Source: Aquimarina atlantica
Lineage (GTDB): Bacteria; Bacteroidota; Bacteroidia; Flavobacteriales; Flavobacteriaceae
Assembly (NCBI RefSeq): GCF_000626715.1
Contig: NZ_AQRA01000001.1
Span: 558,001 to 622,000, forward strand
Direction of reading: 5' to 3'
Length of the DNA: 64,000 nucleotides
Shown here piece by piece: positions 1 to 9,043 of the stretch. The translations under genes and the position numbers were made by a program. The stretch's first letter is position 1; the number at the start of each line of letters is the position of its first letter. Below the pieces are notes generated by a model. It searched no databases. It had not been told where the DNA came from and saw only the letters and a program-made list of their open reading frames with translations.

Positions 1-172
1 TTCTCTATTGTTTCTTTACACGAAAGAAAATTAAAAACGAAGAATAGAATTAAAAATGTCTGTTTCAATGTGATTGATTTTAATTGATGAATAAATCGAA
101 TGCAAAGAATCAATAAATTTATTTTTTAAGATAATTTATAATTCATATTTAGTCTCTTTGCTTACAAAAAGA

Positions 173-1287
173 CTACTTAATACTATTCTTCTTGAAAGCT
201 GAAGGTGAAAGACCCGTTTCTTTTTTAAAAATCTTAAAAAAGGTACTTCTTGATTTAAACCCACAGGACTCACCTATTCCCTCCATTGTATATTTATTGT
301 ATTCATCGGACATCAATCTGGATTTTGCTTCTTTAATGCGATACGAATTAATTAAATCGTAAAATGTAATTTGCATTTCAGTATTCAAAAATGTAGAAAG
401 TTTTCTTTCTGATAAATCTATTTCTTCTGATAATATTCTTAAAGTTAATTCAGGATTTAGATATAGTTTTTTCTCCTTAAGAATGCCTTTAATTTTTGAT
501 TTTAAAACTCCTGAGACATTATTAGGATTTGGTACATATTCAGTTTTTTTATCTTGTTTTTCAATTAAAAAATAAGGCAAAAAAATAGTGGATTGTTTTA
601 GCCCATTATAACCCAAAATAACCATCGCTATGATGAGAAATGTGAGTGTGATAAAATCGTCCCAAAAAACATTATAATTGAAGAAAATTTCTGATAATGT
701 AATTATTAAATCTATAAAAATTACAGCAGTCATACTCAATAAGAAAAGTTCTAACCAAGAGAAATCTTTTTCTTTTATGGTAGAATAATGATGCTTCATT
801 GTTTTTTAACGCGATAAAACAATTTTAAAGACAGTACACAGTAAAAGATAAAGAACAGGTCTTTTACTAAAGCCAAATTAACATACTTGTAAATTGTATA
901 AAGGTGTGTAAAAGTGTCTGGTTCCGTAAATATATTAACAAACCTAGGGATTGTGTAGATAATAAAATAGACTAAAAATGGAATGAAGTGAGCTAAATTC
1001 TTTTTAACAAAATCTGTGTGCTTAAAAAAAAGAGATTTAAAATATAGGTAAATTAGAGGTGCTAGTATAAATCTAGAGCCATCTTCAAAAATAAATGTGA
1101 TTCTATTTAACCCTCTAATATTATGTAATGCAGAATATGAGTGAAGTATATTTACTAAGACAAATACCCAAAATAATATTAATATTTTTTGAGATAATTT
1201 TTTTTGCTTAAGACGTATTAAGCCAATTAAAACAAAAAGGTTTAATATAATACCTACAATTAAAAAAAAATCTACTATTAAATCCAT
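173..1287 (-). pseudogene. Membrane-anchored AraC-family regulator, split by a frameshift
   Basis: Two adjoining frames together make one AraC regulator of about 371 residues. The upstream part (796-1287, 163 residues) is a run of hydrophobic helices. The downstream part (173-799, 208 residues) has two further helices, then an AraC helix-turn-helix domain ending GFKSRSTFFKIFKKETGLSP. The intact homologues at 15046-16047 (333 aa) and 58422-59471 (349 aa) have the same order in one frame, and their region after the fifth or so helix aligns with the start of the second part here. The two frames meet at an ATGA overlap (796-799), right after a run of six A residues on the minus strand. One additional A would fuse the frames. 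I infer a recent frameshift mutation or a sequencing error. Translational coupling of two polypeptides through ATGA is possible but unusual for this family. What it senses or regulates is unknown. Confidence 0.75.
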
Positions 1288-1337
1288 AAAATTAACGAAG
1301 ATAGTAATATAAATTAGTATTGATTATTTAATAGTAA

Positions 1338-1400
1338 ACATTCCATACACATTCCCACTTCGCTCTTATCGTCGCTTCGGGCAAAGAGTATTCCATTATA
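1338..1400. other. GC-richer islet in an AT-rich gap
   Basis: In the 295-base gap between the split AraC gene and the DUF285 lipoprotein, a stretch of about 50 bases is clearly richer in G+C than its surroundings and contains repeated CGCT/CGAAGCG words. On the minus strand it can be read in frame as FARSDDKSEVGMCMEC without a start codon. It may be a remnant of a repeated or mobile element. I cannot identify it, and the rest of the gap shows nothing. Confidence 0.25.
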
Positions 1401-1582
1401 TTTTTAAGAAACATTTAGGAAGAAAAAAAATAAAGAAGATTAGTACTTATAAAAGCTTTTTACCAAAGCATAGTTAAATAACGCAGAACATTATAGTATA
1501 AATGTATTCATTGAAGTAAAACGGTTTTTTGTATTCTAGTAAAGAATAATTTTAGAGCACCTACTAATCATTTCCAGATATA

Positions 1583-2758
1583 CTAAGGTGTACAATTCAT
1601 AAAATTTGGTGTATTGAAAGTAGTAAGTGGTGAATTAGAAGCAAAATTATCACACAATATCACGTTGTTTACATTCCAACTTCCAATATCTTGATTAAAT
1701 AGTGTATCTCTAAACATAGAACCCATATTAGTCGCATTATTCACGTTCCAACTACTAATATCTTGATTAAATGAGGAATTTCTGAACATAGAGAACATAT
1801 TTACCACATTGCTTACATCCCAAGTATCAATATTTTGATTAAACGGAGTTCCTCTAAACATAGAACGCATATCGGTTACATTTTTTACATCCCAACTGCT
1901 GATGTCTTGGTTGAATGAAGAATTTCCAAACATAGAATCCATATTAGTTACATTACTGGTGTCCCAGGTATTAAAATTTCCATTAAGAAGGGTATTGACA
2001 GCAAAAAACATACTAGACATATCTGTTACTTGAGAAAGATCTGGAGCATCAACAGCATTTATAATCAGAGTGTTTACTCCTACAAAAGCAGCCTCCATTG
2101 TTTGCCACCCTATAATACCCCACTGCTCTACCGTACGTAACTGGCCTTGAGAAGTACTGTTATCAGAAAGAACTATTGCTGGAAAGGTACCACTGATGCT
2201 CACGGTATAGATACCTGTATTAGAGTAAATATGGGTAGCATCAGCTGTTCTGCCGGTTTGAGTTGTGCCATCACCCCAATCTATAGTGTAATCATAGGTA
2301 AACTCTGTTGACCGTGTAGGTATGATTACCATTTCATTACTACTAGTGGTTTGCCAAGTAGTTACAAAAGAAGTGTCGTCTACATCGGTTAGATTTATAG
2401 TTACTATAGCCTCGGCTGTAGTTTTACCATCGGTAACCACTACAGTAATGGTATGGCTTTGAGAGGTTTCATAATCTAAAACTTTCAAATCATCAAGGCT
2501 TAGTATTCCCTCATCACTAATTTCAAAAAGATTATCATCATTAGCGCTAATACTAAACACTAGTGTGTCGCCATCTGGGTCACTGGCTTCAATCGAACCT
2601 ATTGGTATATTATCAGCTATATTTTCAACTACAGTAAAGCTTTGGTTATTTATAACAGGAATATTGTTTTGAGCTATCTTTGGATCATCATCGTTACTAC
2701 AATTTAAGAATGCAGTAAGCACAAAAAACAGTACAAGAAATTTTGCTAGATTTTTCAT
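1583..2758 (-). CDS. BspA-like surface lipoprotein: cadherin + PKD-like + DUF285 repeats
   Basis: A 391-residue exported lipoprotein. The N-terminus is a hydrophobic signal ending in a lipobox (TAFLNC, Cys20) followed by acidic residues, fitting outer-surface export in Bacteroidota. Residues about 33-128 form a cadherin-like domain (SDPDGD calcium-binding motif, then LDYE). Residues about 130-200 look PKD-like (DWGDGT). Residues about 240-375 are five 24-26-residue units of the DUF285/BspA type (pattern TNM.SMF....FNQDISSWNVNNV). Such repeats usually mediate adhesion or protein contact. It is a single gene with 386 bases of non-coding DNA upstream. Its ligand cannot be told. Confidence 0.85.
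   Translation of the reverse strand: MKNLAKFLVLFFVLTAFLNCSNDDDPKIAQNNIPVINNQSFTVVENIADNIPIGSIEASDPDGDTLVFSISANDDNLFEISDEGILSLDDLKVLDYETSQSHTITVVVTDGKTTAEAIVTINLTDVDDTSFVTTWQTTSSNEMVIIPTRSTEFTYDYTIDWGDGTTQTGRTADATHIYSNTGIYTVSISGTFPAIVLSDNSTSQGQLRTVEQWGIIGWQTMEAAFVGVNTLIINAVDAPDLSQVTDMSSMFFAVNTLLNGNFNTWDTSNVTNMDSMFGNSSFNQDISSWDVKNVTDMRSMFRGTPFNQNIDTWDVSNVVNMFSMFRNSSFNQDISSWNVNNATNMGSMFRDTLFNQDIGSWNVNNVILCDNFASNSPLTTFNTPNFMNCTP
1648..2023 (-). repeat. 72-bp in-gene tandem repeats encoding DUF285 units
   Basis: About five consecutive units encode the motif MxSMF..s.FNQdIssWnVnnv; four are 72 bp (24 codons). The units differ at synonymous and non-synonymous positions. Repeat-number variation by recombination is possible (inference). 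Confidence 0.8.
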
Positions 2759-3144
2759 GTTTATAACAAGTTTTTTTATTTTTTTAAATAATTTCCACTA
2801 TCAACCTTCTAGAAAAAGCTAACTTTTATCTTTACAGGATCATCACCTTTTTAGTTAAGAATTTCCCCTATATACTTTTCTACCATTTAATCAAATAGCT
2901 CGATTAAAAAACCTTTAAGGTTAGATGATGTTAAATGTTATGAAATGACTAATCTATAATTTTAAACGTTAGGGTGTAATGATAAATCAATAGAACCCTA
3001 TTTTGAATTTATGGACTGAGGTTTTCAATTGACCTGACGATACATTCACTCTTGTGTTTTATAAAAATTAAAATGCCATAACTGGCATTTTAATTTTTAT
3101 ACACGATTTCCAACCACTCTGATCAAGCCTTTATTTGATTTTGA
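2759..3144. other. Non-coding interval, 386 bases
   Basis: No credible small gene on either strand. It holds the promoter region of the DUF285 lipoprotein and, at its left end relative to the S41 gene, a strong hairpin at 3061-3100 that is listed separately. Confidence 0.6.
3061..3100 (-). terminator. Perfect 18-bp hairpin, bidirectional terminator
   Basis: The arms 3061-3078 and 3083-3100 are perfectly complementary around a TAAC loop, with A/T-rich outer ends giving U-runs in both directions. It lies 45 bases after the stop codon of the S41 peptidase gene, so it most likely ends the minus-strand transcript that includes that gene. Confidence 0.8.
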
Positions 3145-4797
3145 CTAATTTGTTATTTTCAAAAGTGCTTCTTTAGCAACTTTACTTATATCACCATCAG
3201 AATCTATAGAAATGGCCTTTTTGAGTGCTTCTTTTGCTTTAATAGGATCTTGTAATGAGATGTACGATTCCCCTAGATGTTTATAGGCATTTGCAGAATT
3301 TGGAAATAGTTGTAAAACCATAGAAAATACTTGAGTGGAAGCCTGAATCTGTGGTACACGACCACTTTGTAATAAAATGTTTCCTAGTTTAATTAGCTCT
3401 GTCTCAAAATCACAAAACGCATAAAGTGGGTCCTGGATCATTTTAGGAAGTTCTTCTCCCAATTTTTGTGTTTGCCCAGATAAATATAAGCTTACGACAT
3501 AATCCATTGGCTTAGGCTTAAAATCCTGTACATTAAAAGTTAACGCTGCTTCTAATACAGGGTCTTGATTACTTGCATACTCATCAAAACTCATAGTAAC
3601 CGGAATACTGGGACCTATCCAATCTGCATTTTCTAAAGCCGGTTTATCTTGCCACCATAAATATGATAAAGAGATATTAATAGCACTGTTTGGTAGTGTT
3701 ACTGGGCGGTTATCTCCCCAAAAATTAACATTTTCTGCTGTGGGCTCTCCGACAAAAATAACATTGGTATAATTGTCTATTTCATTAACCAGGTTTTGGC
3801 AAGCAGAAAAGGTTCGTTTTCCGATAATAACAAATAACTTTCCTATTTTATTTATTTTTTCGGCTTTAATAAGGCCTTTTATAACATCTTTATTCAAATA
3901 GTTATTTCCTCCACCATTTAAACGCAGATCAATAATTAACTTTTCGGTATCGTTAGTTTCTATTTCATTAAAAACACGAGCATAAAAATCCTTTGTACTT
4001 TCTTCGGCTTCATCTGCTATTCTACTATGTCTAACATACATCGTCTTTTCTTTGGCTAAGTATTCTGAGAAGTAAACCTTATCTAGCTGTTGTAAATATA
4101 AAGGTGTTGTTGATTGATCTCTTGCATCTAACCAATTTTCATCTTGATGTACATACCCACGGTGTGTAGGCACACGTTCTCCTTTAGCCAATACAGTAAA
4201 GGATTGGGTAAATATATTGCCATTTTTTTCTAATGTAAGTGCTACCTTATTTTGAAGGGTTTTTGTAATTTTTTGAGCATGTAAAACTTCAGGATATCGT
4301 ATATTATTAATACCGTAGGCTTTAAAATATTGTGAATTTTCTACTTCTACTGTCGGTTCAATTGCTTTTAAAACCTCTGAAATTGGCTTCCCTTCTACCG
4401 CTATGACTTTTGCACCAACGGCTTCTGGGTAGTTCTTGTGTGCTCCCTGAATATAAATTCCATCATTAAATTCATATAAATTGAAAGGCAATTGTGAAAA
4501 TTCAAAAGGCTTTTGATGAAAACTAATATAGGTATGCCCATATTTGAATAAAGACACAAGTCGAGAAATCCCAACAATAATTTCGTGTTCTTGTAAATTC
4601 GGAATGTCATTGTATAGTGTTTCTACTTCGGTATCAAAAATCTCCTTAGTTGTTTTAACAAAAAGATGTGAATAATCGTTATGTATAGTATTTTGAATAA
4701 AACGAAGATCTTCTTGCCATTGTACTTTGGTTAAAGCCTCTTGAGACCATAGTTGCGTAAATAGAAACAGATTGAGTATAATTAGTATTTTTTTCAT
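3145..4797 (-). CDS. Secreted S41-family peptidase with C-terminal TPR tail
   Basis: 550 residues. A Sec signal peptide (to about residue 19, LWSQ) sends it to the periplasm or beyond. A PDZ-like segment lies around 112-147. The S41 core has DLRLNGGGNN (290-299) and GKRTFSACQN, where Ser331 is the likely nucleophile, then FVGEPTAENVNFWGD. S41 enzymes are serine peptidases of the tail-specific protease/tricorn group. Residues about 485-545 are TPR-like (FPNSANAYKHLGESYISL), a tail also seen on other hydrolases in this window. It is the last gene of a minus-strand run downstream of LytS/LytTR pair 1 and the M20 amidohydrolase, 72 bases after the latter. Substrate unknown. Confidence 0.85.
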   Translation of the reverse strand: MKKILIILNLFLFTQLWSQEALTKVQWQEDLRFIQNTIHNDYSHLFVKTTKEIFDTEVETLYNDIPNLQEHEIIVGISRLVSLFKYGHTYISFHQKPFEFSQLPFNLYEFNDGIYIQGAHKNYPEAVGAKVIAVEGKPISEVLKAIEPTVEVENSQYFKAYGINNIRYPEVLHAQKITKTLQNKVALTLEKNGNIFTQSFTVLAKGERVPTHRGYVHQDENWLDARDQSTTPLYLQQLDKVYFSEYLAKEKTMYVRHSRIADEAEESTKDFYARVFNEIETNDTEKLIIDLRLNGGGNNYLNKDVIKGLIKAEKINKIGKLFVIIGKRTFSACQNLVNEIDNYTNVIFVGEPTAENVNFWGDNRPVTLPNSAINISLSYLWWQDKPALENADWIGPSIPVTMSFDEYASNQDPVLEAALTFNVQDFKPKPMDYVVSLYLSGQTQKLGEELPKMIQDPLYAFCDFETELIKLGNILLQSGRVPQIQASTQVFSMVLQLFPNSANAYKHLGESYISLQDPIKAKEALKKAISIDSDGDISKVAKEALLKITN

Positions 4798-4869
4798 GAT
4801 GTTATTTTTTTAACCTGAATTTGTTTCAGGAGTTTTGATTATACATTTGATGAATTAAAAGTGATTATT

Positions 4870-6156
4870 TTATTTACTGTTTACTCTTTCTAAGAGTAAA
4901 GTAGCAAAAGATTGCACGCCGTGTTTTATGGTGGTTTCGTCTACAGCAAAATTTGGTGTATGGGGCATAGAACTTATACCTTTTTCAATATTAGATCCTC
5001 CTATAAAAAAGAATACTCCAGGCACTTTTTGTTGATAGTAAAGGAAATCTTCGCCAAAATAAGGAGCTTGACCGTACAGTGGTCTAAACATTTCTTTATT
5101 ATAAAAATCAGAAATTGTTTGTGATGCAATCTTTGTAAGTTTAGCATCATTTACAGGAGTTCCTGAATAATCTTTTGAATATTCGATGGAGATAAAAGCA
5201 TCTTTAAATTTAGAGTTAAGGATTTTCTTTTTTATTTCAAGAGGTATACTATTCACTTTTTTTACATCAGTTTCAAGAAAACTAACATTGTATACATTAG
5301 TTTCTTCACCTTTATCAAACCTTACCCCCTGTAAAATGAAGTAATCTTTAAAAATTGTTTCTTTGCTAGTCAATCCTATTTTAGAATCTGAAATCTTATT
5401 TATAATGTCCCAGATTGAGCCATTCTGTTCTATATTACGAGCAAAACTTTTGAATATAGTATTTATAAAGTTTTCTAACTCTTTTGCATCGGCGCCAGGC
5501 TTGAATTTTATATTAAGTGATTTTTGATAAGCAAATAACTCATTAGCCTTAACATTAATCTCTCCTGATGGACCAGGGCCAATGTGCAATCCATAGATTT
5601 CATCTGGTTTAATAATGTCGAAAAGGCCATCTTTTATCATATCCTTTGCCCCTGTAAAGGTTTCTTCTGCAGGTTGAAAAATGAAGTAAACGGTACCTTC
5701 TAAATTTTCCTTTTGTTGCGATAGAACATTAGCAATACCCAAACCAATTGTGGTATGCACATCATGACCACAAATATGTCTTACTCCTTTATTTTTGGAT
5801 TTAAAATCTACAACATCTGCTTCATCTGTTTTTATAGCATCCATATCTGCTCTCCAAGCTATTTTTCTTCCTTTTTTACCGCCTTTTAGGATTCCAACAA
5901 CTCCATATCCTCCAACATTAGTTTTAACTTCTAATCCTAAATTTTTTAAGTATTCTGCTACAATTTGAGAAGTTCTTTTTTCCTGCTTCGATATTTCTGG
6001 GTTTATATGTAAATCCCTTCTAATTTTAACTAAGCTGCTATAGATGGCATCAGCTTGTTTTTCAATTTGTTGATAACTACCAATATTTGTACCTGATTGT
6101 GCAGAAAGTATTGCGGTAGTTACTAAAAGAAGTATGACTATAAGTTGTGTTTTCAT
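4870..6156 (-). CDS. Secreted M20-family amidohydrolase/peptidase
   Basis: 428 residues with a signal peptide ending near AILSAQ (20). It has the M20D features: RRDLHINPE (46-54), the metal-site motif HICGHDVH (127-134, Cys129, His131 and His134), the catalytic pair in QPAEETF (161-167), GLHIGP around 189-194, and MPHTPNF near the end. M20D enzymes remove N-acyl groups from amino acids or cleave dipeptides with a di-metal centre; most are cytoplasmic, so the signal peptide points to an exported version. It lies 106 bases downstream of the LytTR regulator of pair 1 and 72 bases upstream of the S41 peptidase, suggesting a peptide-processing set. The intervening 106 bases contain GTGTCGT twice (6198 and 6228), a possible weak regulator site. 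Confidence 0.88.
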   Translation of the reverse strand: MKTQLIVILLLVTTAILSAQSGTNIGSYQQIEKQADAIYSSLVKIRRDLHINPEISKQEKRTSQIVAEYLKNLGLEVKTNVGGYGVVGILKGGKKGRKIAWRADMDAIKTDEADVVDFKSKNKGVRHICGHDVHTTIGLGIANVLSQQKENLEGTVYFIFQPAEETFTGAKDMIKDGLFDIIKPDEIYGLHIGPGPSGEINVKANELFAYQKSLNIKFKPGADAKELENFINTIFKSFARNIEQNGSIWDIINKISDSKIGLTSKETIFKDYFILQGVRFDKGEETNVYNVSFLETDVKKVNSIPLEIKKKILNSKFKDAFISIEYSKDYSGTPVNDAKLTKIASQTISDFYNKEMFRPLYGQAPYFGEDFLYYQQKVPGVFFFIGGSNIEKGISSMPHTPNFAVDETTIKHGVQSFATLLLERVNSK

Positions 6157-6262
6157 GATATATTTTGTTTGTTATATATCACAAAGATTGTCTTATTGTG
6201 TCGTTAGAAATAGTGTTTTTTGTTGAAGTGTCGTATTTGATATTTGAAACGTCACAGCAGCA

Positions 6263-7018
6263 TTATTTGTTCATCCAGTCTTTAAAATCACTGGTCTTTT
6301 GTCTACTTACAATAAACTCCTGATCTCTTGGATTAGAAACAGATAACTTTACTCTATGATTAAAATATGGTTCTATTTTCTGAATTGAAATTTTGGAAAT
6401 AATCTGACCTCTATTAATTCTGTAAAATTTAGTATCATCTAAGGAATCAAATAATTGGTCCATCGTTTCATCTATGATATAGCGCTTATTATGGGTGATA
6501 CCAAAGGTGATACTATCCTGCGAATATATATACAATAGCTCTGAAACCCTTATTTGCACAAAGCCACTCCCCTCTTTTACCAATATCCCTGAGCGTTTTT
6601 GTGGGGTTTGAATACTACCCAGGAGTTCTTTTAAGATATTCGGTTCTATAGAGTTAGATAGGTTTTTGGATTTTGAAAATTTGTGTAACGCAGCGTCTAA
6701 GTCTTTTTGTTGAATGGGTTTTAATAAATAGTCAATACTATTTACTTTGAATGCCTGAATGGCATATTGATCAAAGGCCGTAGTGAAAATAATAGGCGCA
6801 GTAACTTCTACTTTTTGAAATATCTCAAAACTCAATCCATCTGCTAATTGAATATCCATAAATACTAGTTCAGGAATAGTATTCTTTTGAAACCACACTA
6901 CAGCATCTTCAACCGTATCAATAATATCTAATAATTGAAAATCAAGAGTACTTTTGGTTAATAAGTTTTGTAACTGACTTGCAGCCCGGGGTTCATCTTC
7001 AATGATTAGTATTTTCAT
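6263..7018 (-). CDS. LytTR response regulator (pair 1)
   Basis: 251 residues. The receiver domain has Asp8/Glu9, phospho-acceptor Asp55 in LVFMDIQ, Thr79/80 and Lys100 (DYLLKP). The LytTR DNA-binding domain occupies about 145-248 (YIYSQDSITFG, FYRINRGQIIS). The reading frame overlaps the end of its kinase gene by 20 bases, so the two are co-translated. It probably receives phosphate from that kinase and controls local promoters. It belongs to a different branch from the other seven regulators here: the helix after the phospho-site reads ADGLSFEIF instead of the SGIxFL type. Confidence 0.92.
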   Translation of the reverse strand: MKILIIEDEPRAASQLQNLLTKSTLDFQLLDIIDTVEDAVVWFQKNTIPELVFMDIQLADGLSFEIFQKVEVTAPIIFTTAFDQYAIQAFKVNSIDYLLKPIQQKDLDAALHKFSKSKNLSNSIEPNILKELLGSIQTPQKRSGILVKEGSGFVQIRVSELLYIYSQDSITFGITHNKRYIIDETMDQLFDSLDDTKFYRINRGQIISKISIQKIEPYFNHRVKLSVSNPRDQEFIVSRQKTSDFKDWMNK

Positions 7019-8093
7019 GAGTTGTATTTTGATTTGATGCTTTTAATAATGGAAGAGCAACTGTAAAATGCTCTCCATCATTATCGATAATAGGTGCTCT
7101 ATTTGATATAAGTTGATATCGTTTTTCAATATTCTTTAATCCAATTTTTGTGGATGGTGTTTGGGTAGACTTCGATTGTATTTTATTACTTACTACTAAA
7201 TAATCCTCTTTGGTTTCTATAGTAATAATCAAAGGTTTCGCCCGAGAAACGATATTATGTTTTATGGCATTTTCTAGTAAAAGCTGCAAACTCATGGGGA
7301 CAATCATAGCCATTTGCTTACTTTGTAGAATACGCCAATTCACCTTTAGGTTATCTCCAAATCTTTCTGATTGAATATGAATATAAGCTTTTGCAAATTT
7401 TAATTCTTTTTGTAATGAAATTAAATTAGTATTTCCTGATTCTAGTATAAATCGATATACATCAGACAGATTATCAACAAATCCCTTCGCATCTTCTTTA
7501 GCATCTTGATCAATAATATCACGTAAAGTATTTAAACTATTAAATAAAAAGTGAGGTTGTGCTTGATTTCTTAAGGTATCTAACTGTGCTTGTATCATTA
7601 TTTGTTTGGTCTGCTCTTCATCTCTAATTGATTTTTTAAGCCTAACATAATAATAAATTGCCTCATATATCGCCATTGTCATAATAATGATTAAAAAAAC
7701 GGGTAAAAGAACCTTTAATATTACCATATGGGTAGAATAGAATCCCAAAAAAGTAAACAATTGTGCAAGCAAAAAACCCATTGTAAAATCAACAAACAAT
7801 ATCACACAAATAATTGCAAAAAGAAGGAAGACAATACGTTTTAAATCATCTTTAAAATCAGGATATCTTTTCCGTAAATGAATCAAAATAAACCTTATGA
7901 TACACCAATCACAGATTGTGGGAATTAATGAAGCAAACCAACCTATGAGTACTAATTCTATTGATGCTCTTTCTGATGGGTTATTAAATAAATAGTTTGT
8001 TATAAGACTTATAATAAGGATACCTATTACAGAAAACCATATATCATTAAATCCTAGATATTGTATGCGTTTTTTTTTATTAAATAGTGCCAT
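6999..8093 (-). CDS. LytS-type sensor histidine kinase (pair 1)
   Basis: 364 residues: four or more membrane helices in residues about 17-150, a short linker, then the His_kinase domain (QAQPHFLFNSLNTL, His181), and a HATPase with LLLENAIKHN and IGLKNIEKRY. No extracellular sensor domain is visible, so the signal is probably sensed in or at the membrane. The 257 bases upstream contain no gene. It overlaps the regulator at its 3' end. Confidence 0.92.
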   Translation of the reverse strand: MALFNKKKRIQYLGFNDIWFSVIGILIISLITNYLFNNPSERASIELVLIGWFASLIPTICDWCIIRFILIHLRKRYPDFKDDLKRIVFLLFAIICVILFVDFTMGFLLAQLFTFLGFYSTHMVILKVLLPVFLIIIMTMAIYEAIYYYVRLKKSIRDEEQTKQIMIQAQLDTLRNQAQPHFLFNSLNTLRDIIDQDAKEDAKGFVDNLSDVYRFILESGNTNLISLQKELKFAKAYIHIQSERFGDNLKVNWRILQSKQMAMIVPMSLQLLLENAIKHNIVSRAKPLIITIETKEDYLVVSNKIQSKSTQTPSTKIGLKNIEKRYQLISNRAPIIDNDGEHFTVALPLLKASNQNTTHENTNH

Positions 8094-8350
8094 GAATTAT
8101 AAGCATATTAGCGGTATACCTTGTTTAACTTGATAGAATATAACTCCAAAAGCGATTACAGTAATAACCTGATTCATACCTCTGGTTTTCCATTATTAGA
8201 GGTATTATACGAATAACGGAATTATTTGTATCCTGTACAAACCAAAAAAAACGGGTTTTTATTTATAATTCAAATATCTTAGGATTGGCAAAAAAATGAA
8301 ATCATAATATTTTGAAATGTCGTAATATGTCTCTGAATTGTTATACCTTT

Positions 8351-9034
8351 TTACATAGTGTTGAAACTATCCAGAACTTTTTTTCTTAGTCGTACACTTA
8401 TTGGTATTTCAAACTCTCTAATAATTATTTGATTCTCTATAATTTTATCTACTTTATATTTAGACACTACGTATGATTTATGTGTTTGTATAAAATTATC
8501 TTCTGGCAATTGTTCTTTAAAACTTTTTAGAGGCATATTTGTAATTATAGCCTCTTCTACTGTTATTACTTTAATGTAATTTTGCATAGCTTCTACAAAT
8601 AGAATATCATTTATGTGTATCTTTTTAAGCTGTTTTTCACTTCTTAAAAACAAAACTTCATTTTCTGTGTTGTTAGGATAATACTTATAAACTTTATTAA
8701 CTGCCTGTAAAAAACGTTCGAATGAAATGGGCTTTACTAAATAATCTAAGACGTTATATGAAAAGCTTTCCAGAGCATAGTCTTCATATGCTGTAGTCAT
8801 AATAACTGAAGGAGAGTTTTTTAAACCTTTTAACCAATCAATACCTGAAACTATTGGCATATTAATATCTAAAAAAATTAAATCAATTTGATTTTTTTCT
8901 AAATAATGATTTGCTTGCAATACATTCTTACATAACGCAACTACATTTAAAGACGAAACCTCATTACAATAATCTTCGATGCCTTTTCTAGCAATGGGTT
9001 CATCATCAATAATTAAACAGTTGAATTGTTTCAT
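8351..9034 (-). CDS. LytTR response regulator (pair 2)
   Basis: 227 residues: a receiver with Asp10/Asp11, phospho-acceptor Asp56 (LIFLDINMP), Thr80/81 and Lys101, then a LytTR domain from about 125 (FVEAMQNYIKVIT, THKSYVVSKYKVDKI). It lies 31 bases after the end of the kinase reading frame. The likely operator is the 21-bp-spaced direct repeat at 10120-10152 upstream of the pair, which matches the LytTR consensus. Confidence 0.93.
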   Translation of the reverse strand: MKQFNCLIIDDEPIARKGIEDYCNEVSSLNVVALCKNVLQANHYLEKNQIDLIFLDINMPIVSGIDWLKGLKNSPSVIMTTAYEDYALESFSYNVLDYLVKPISFERFLQAVNKVYKYYPNNTENEVLFLRSEKQLKKIHINDILFVEAMQNYIKVITVEEAIITNMPLKSFKEQLPEDNFIQTHKSYVVSKYKVDKIIENQIIIREFEIPISVRLRKKVLDSFNTM

Positions 9035-9043
9035 TTTTAAACG

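Noticed and set aside
796..799. Programmed -1 frameshift at the AraC split
   Set aside because: The six-A run is not a canonical X XXY YYZ site in the reading frame, and no stem-loop or pseudoknot follows it; a plain frameshift is simpler.
1648..2023. Repeated 72-bp units that might be taken for a CRISPR array
   Set aside because: Units are in frame, code for DUF285 repeats, and have no unique spacers of regular size.
6198..6234. Possible LytTR repeat (GTGTCGT at 6198 and 6228) near pair 1
   Set aside because: The spacing is 30 bases, not the 21 of the better sites, and the match to the consensus is weak; mentioned only as a weak hint.
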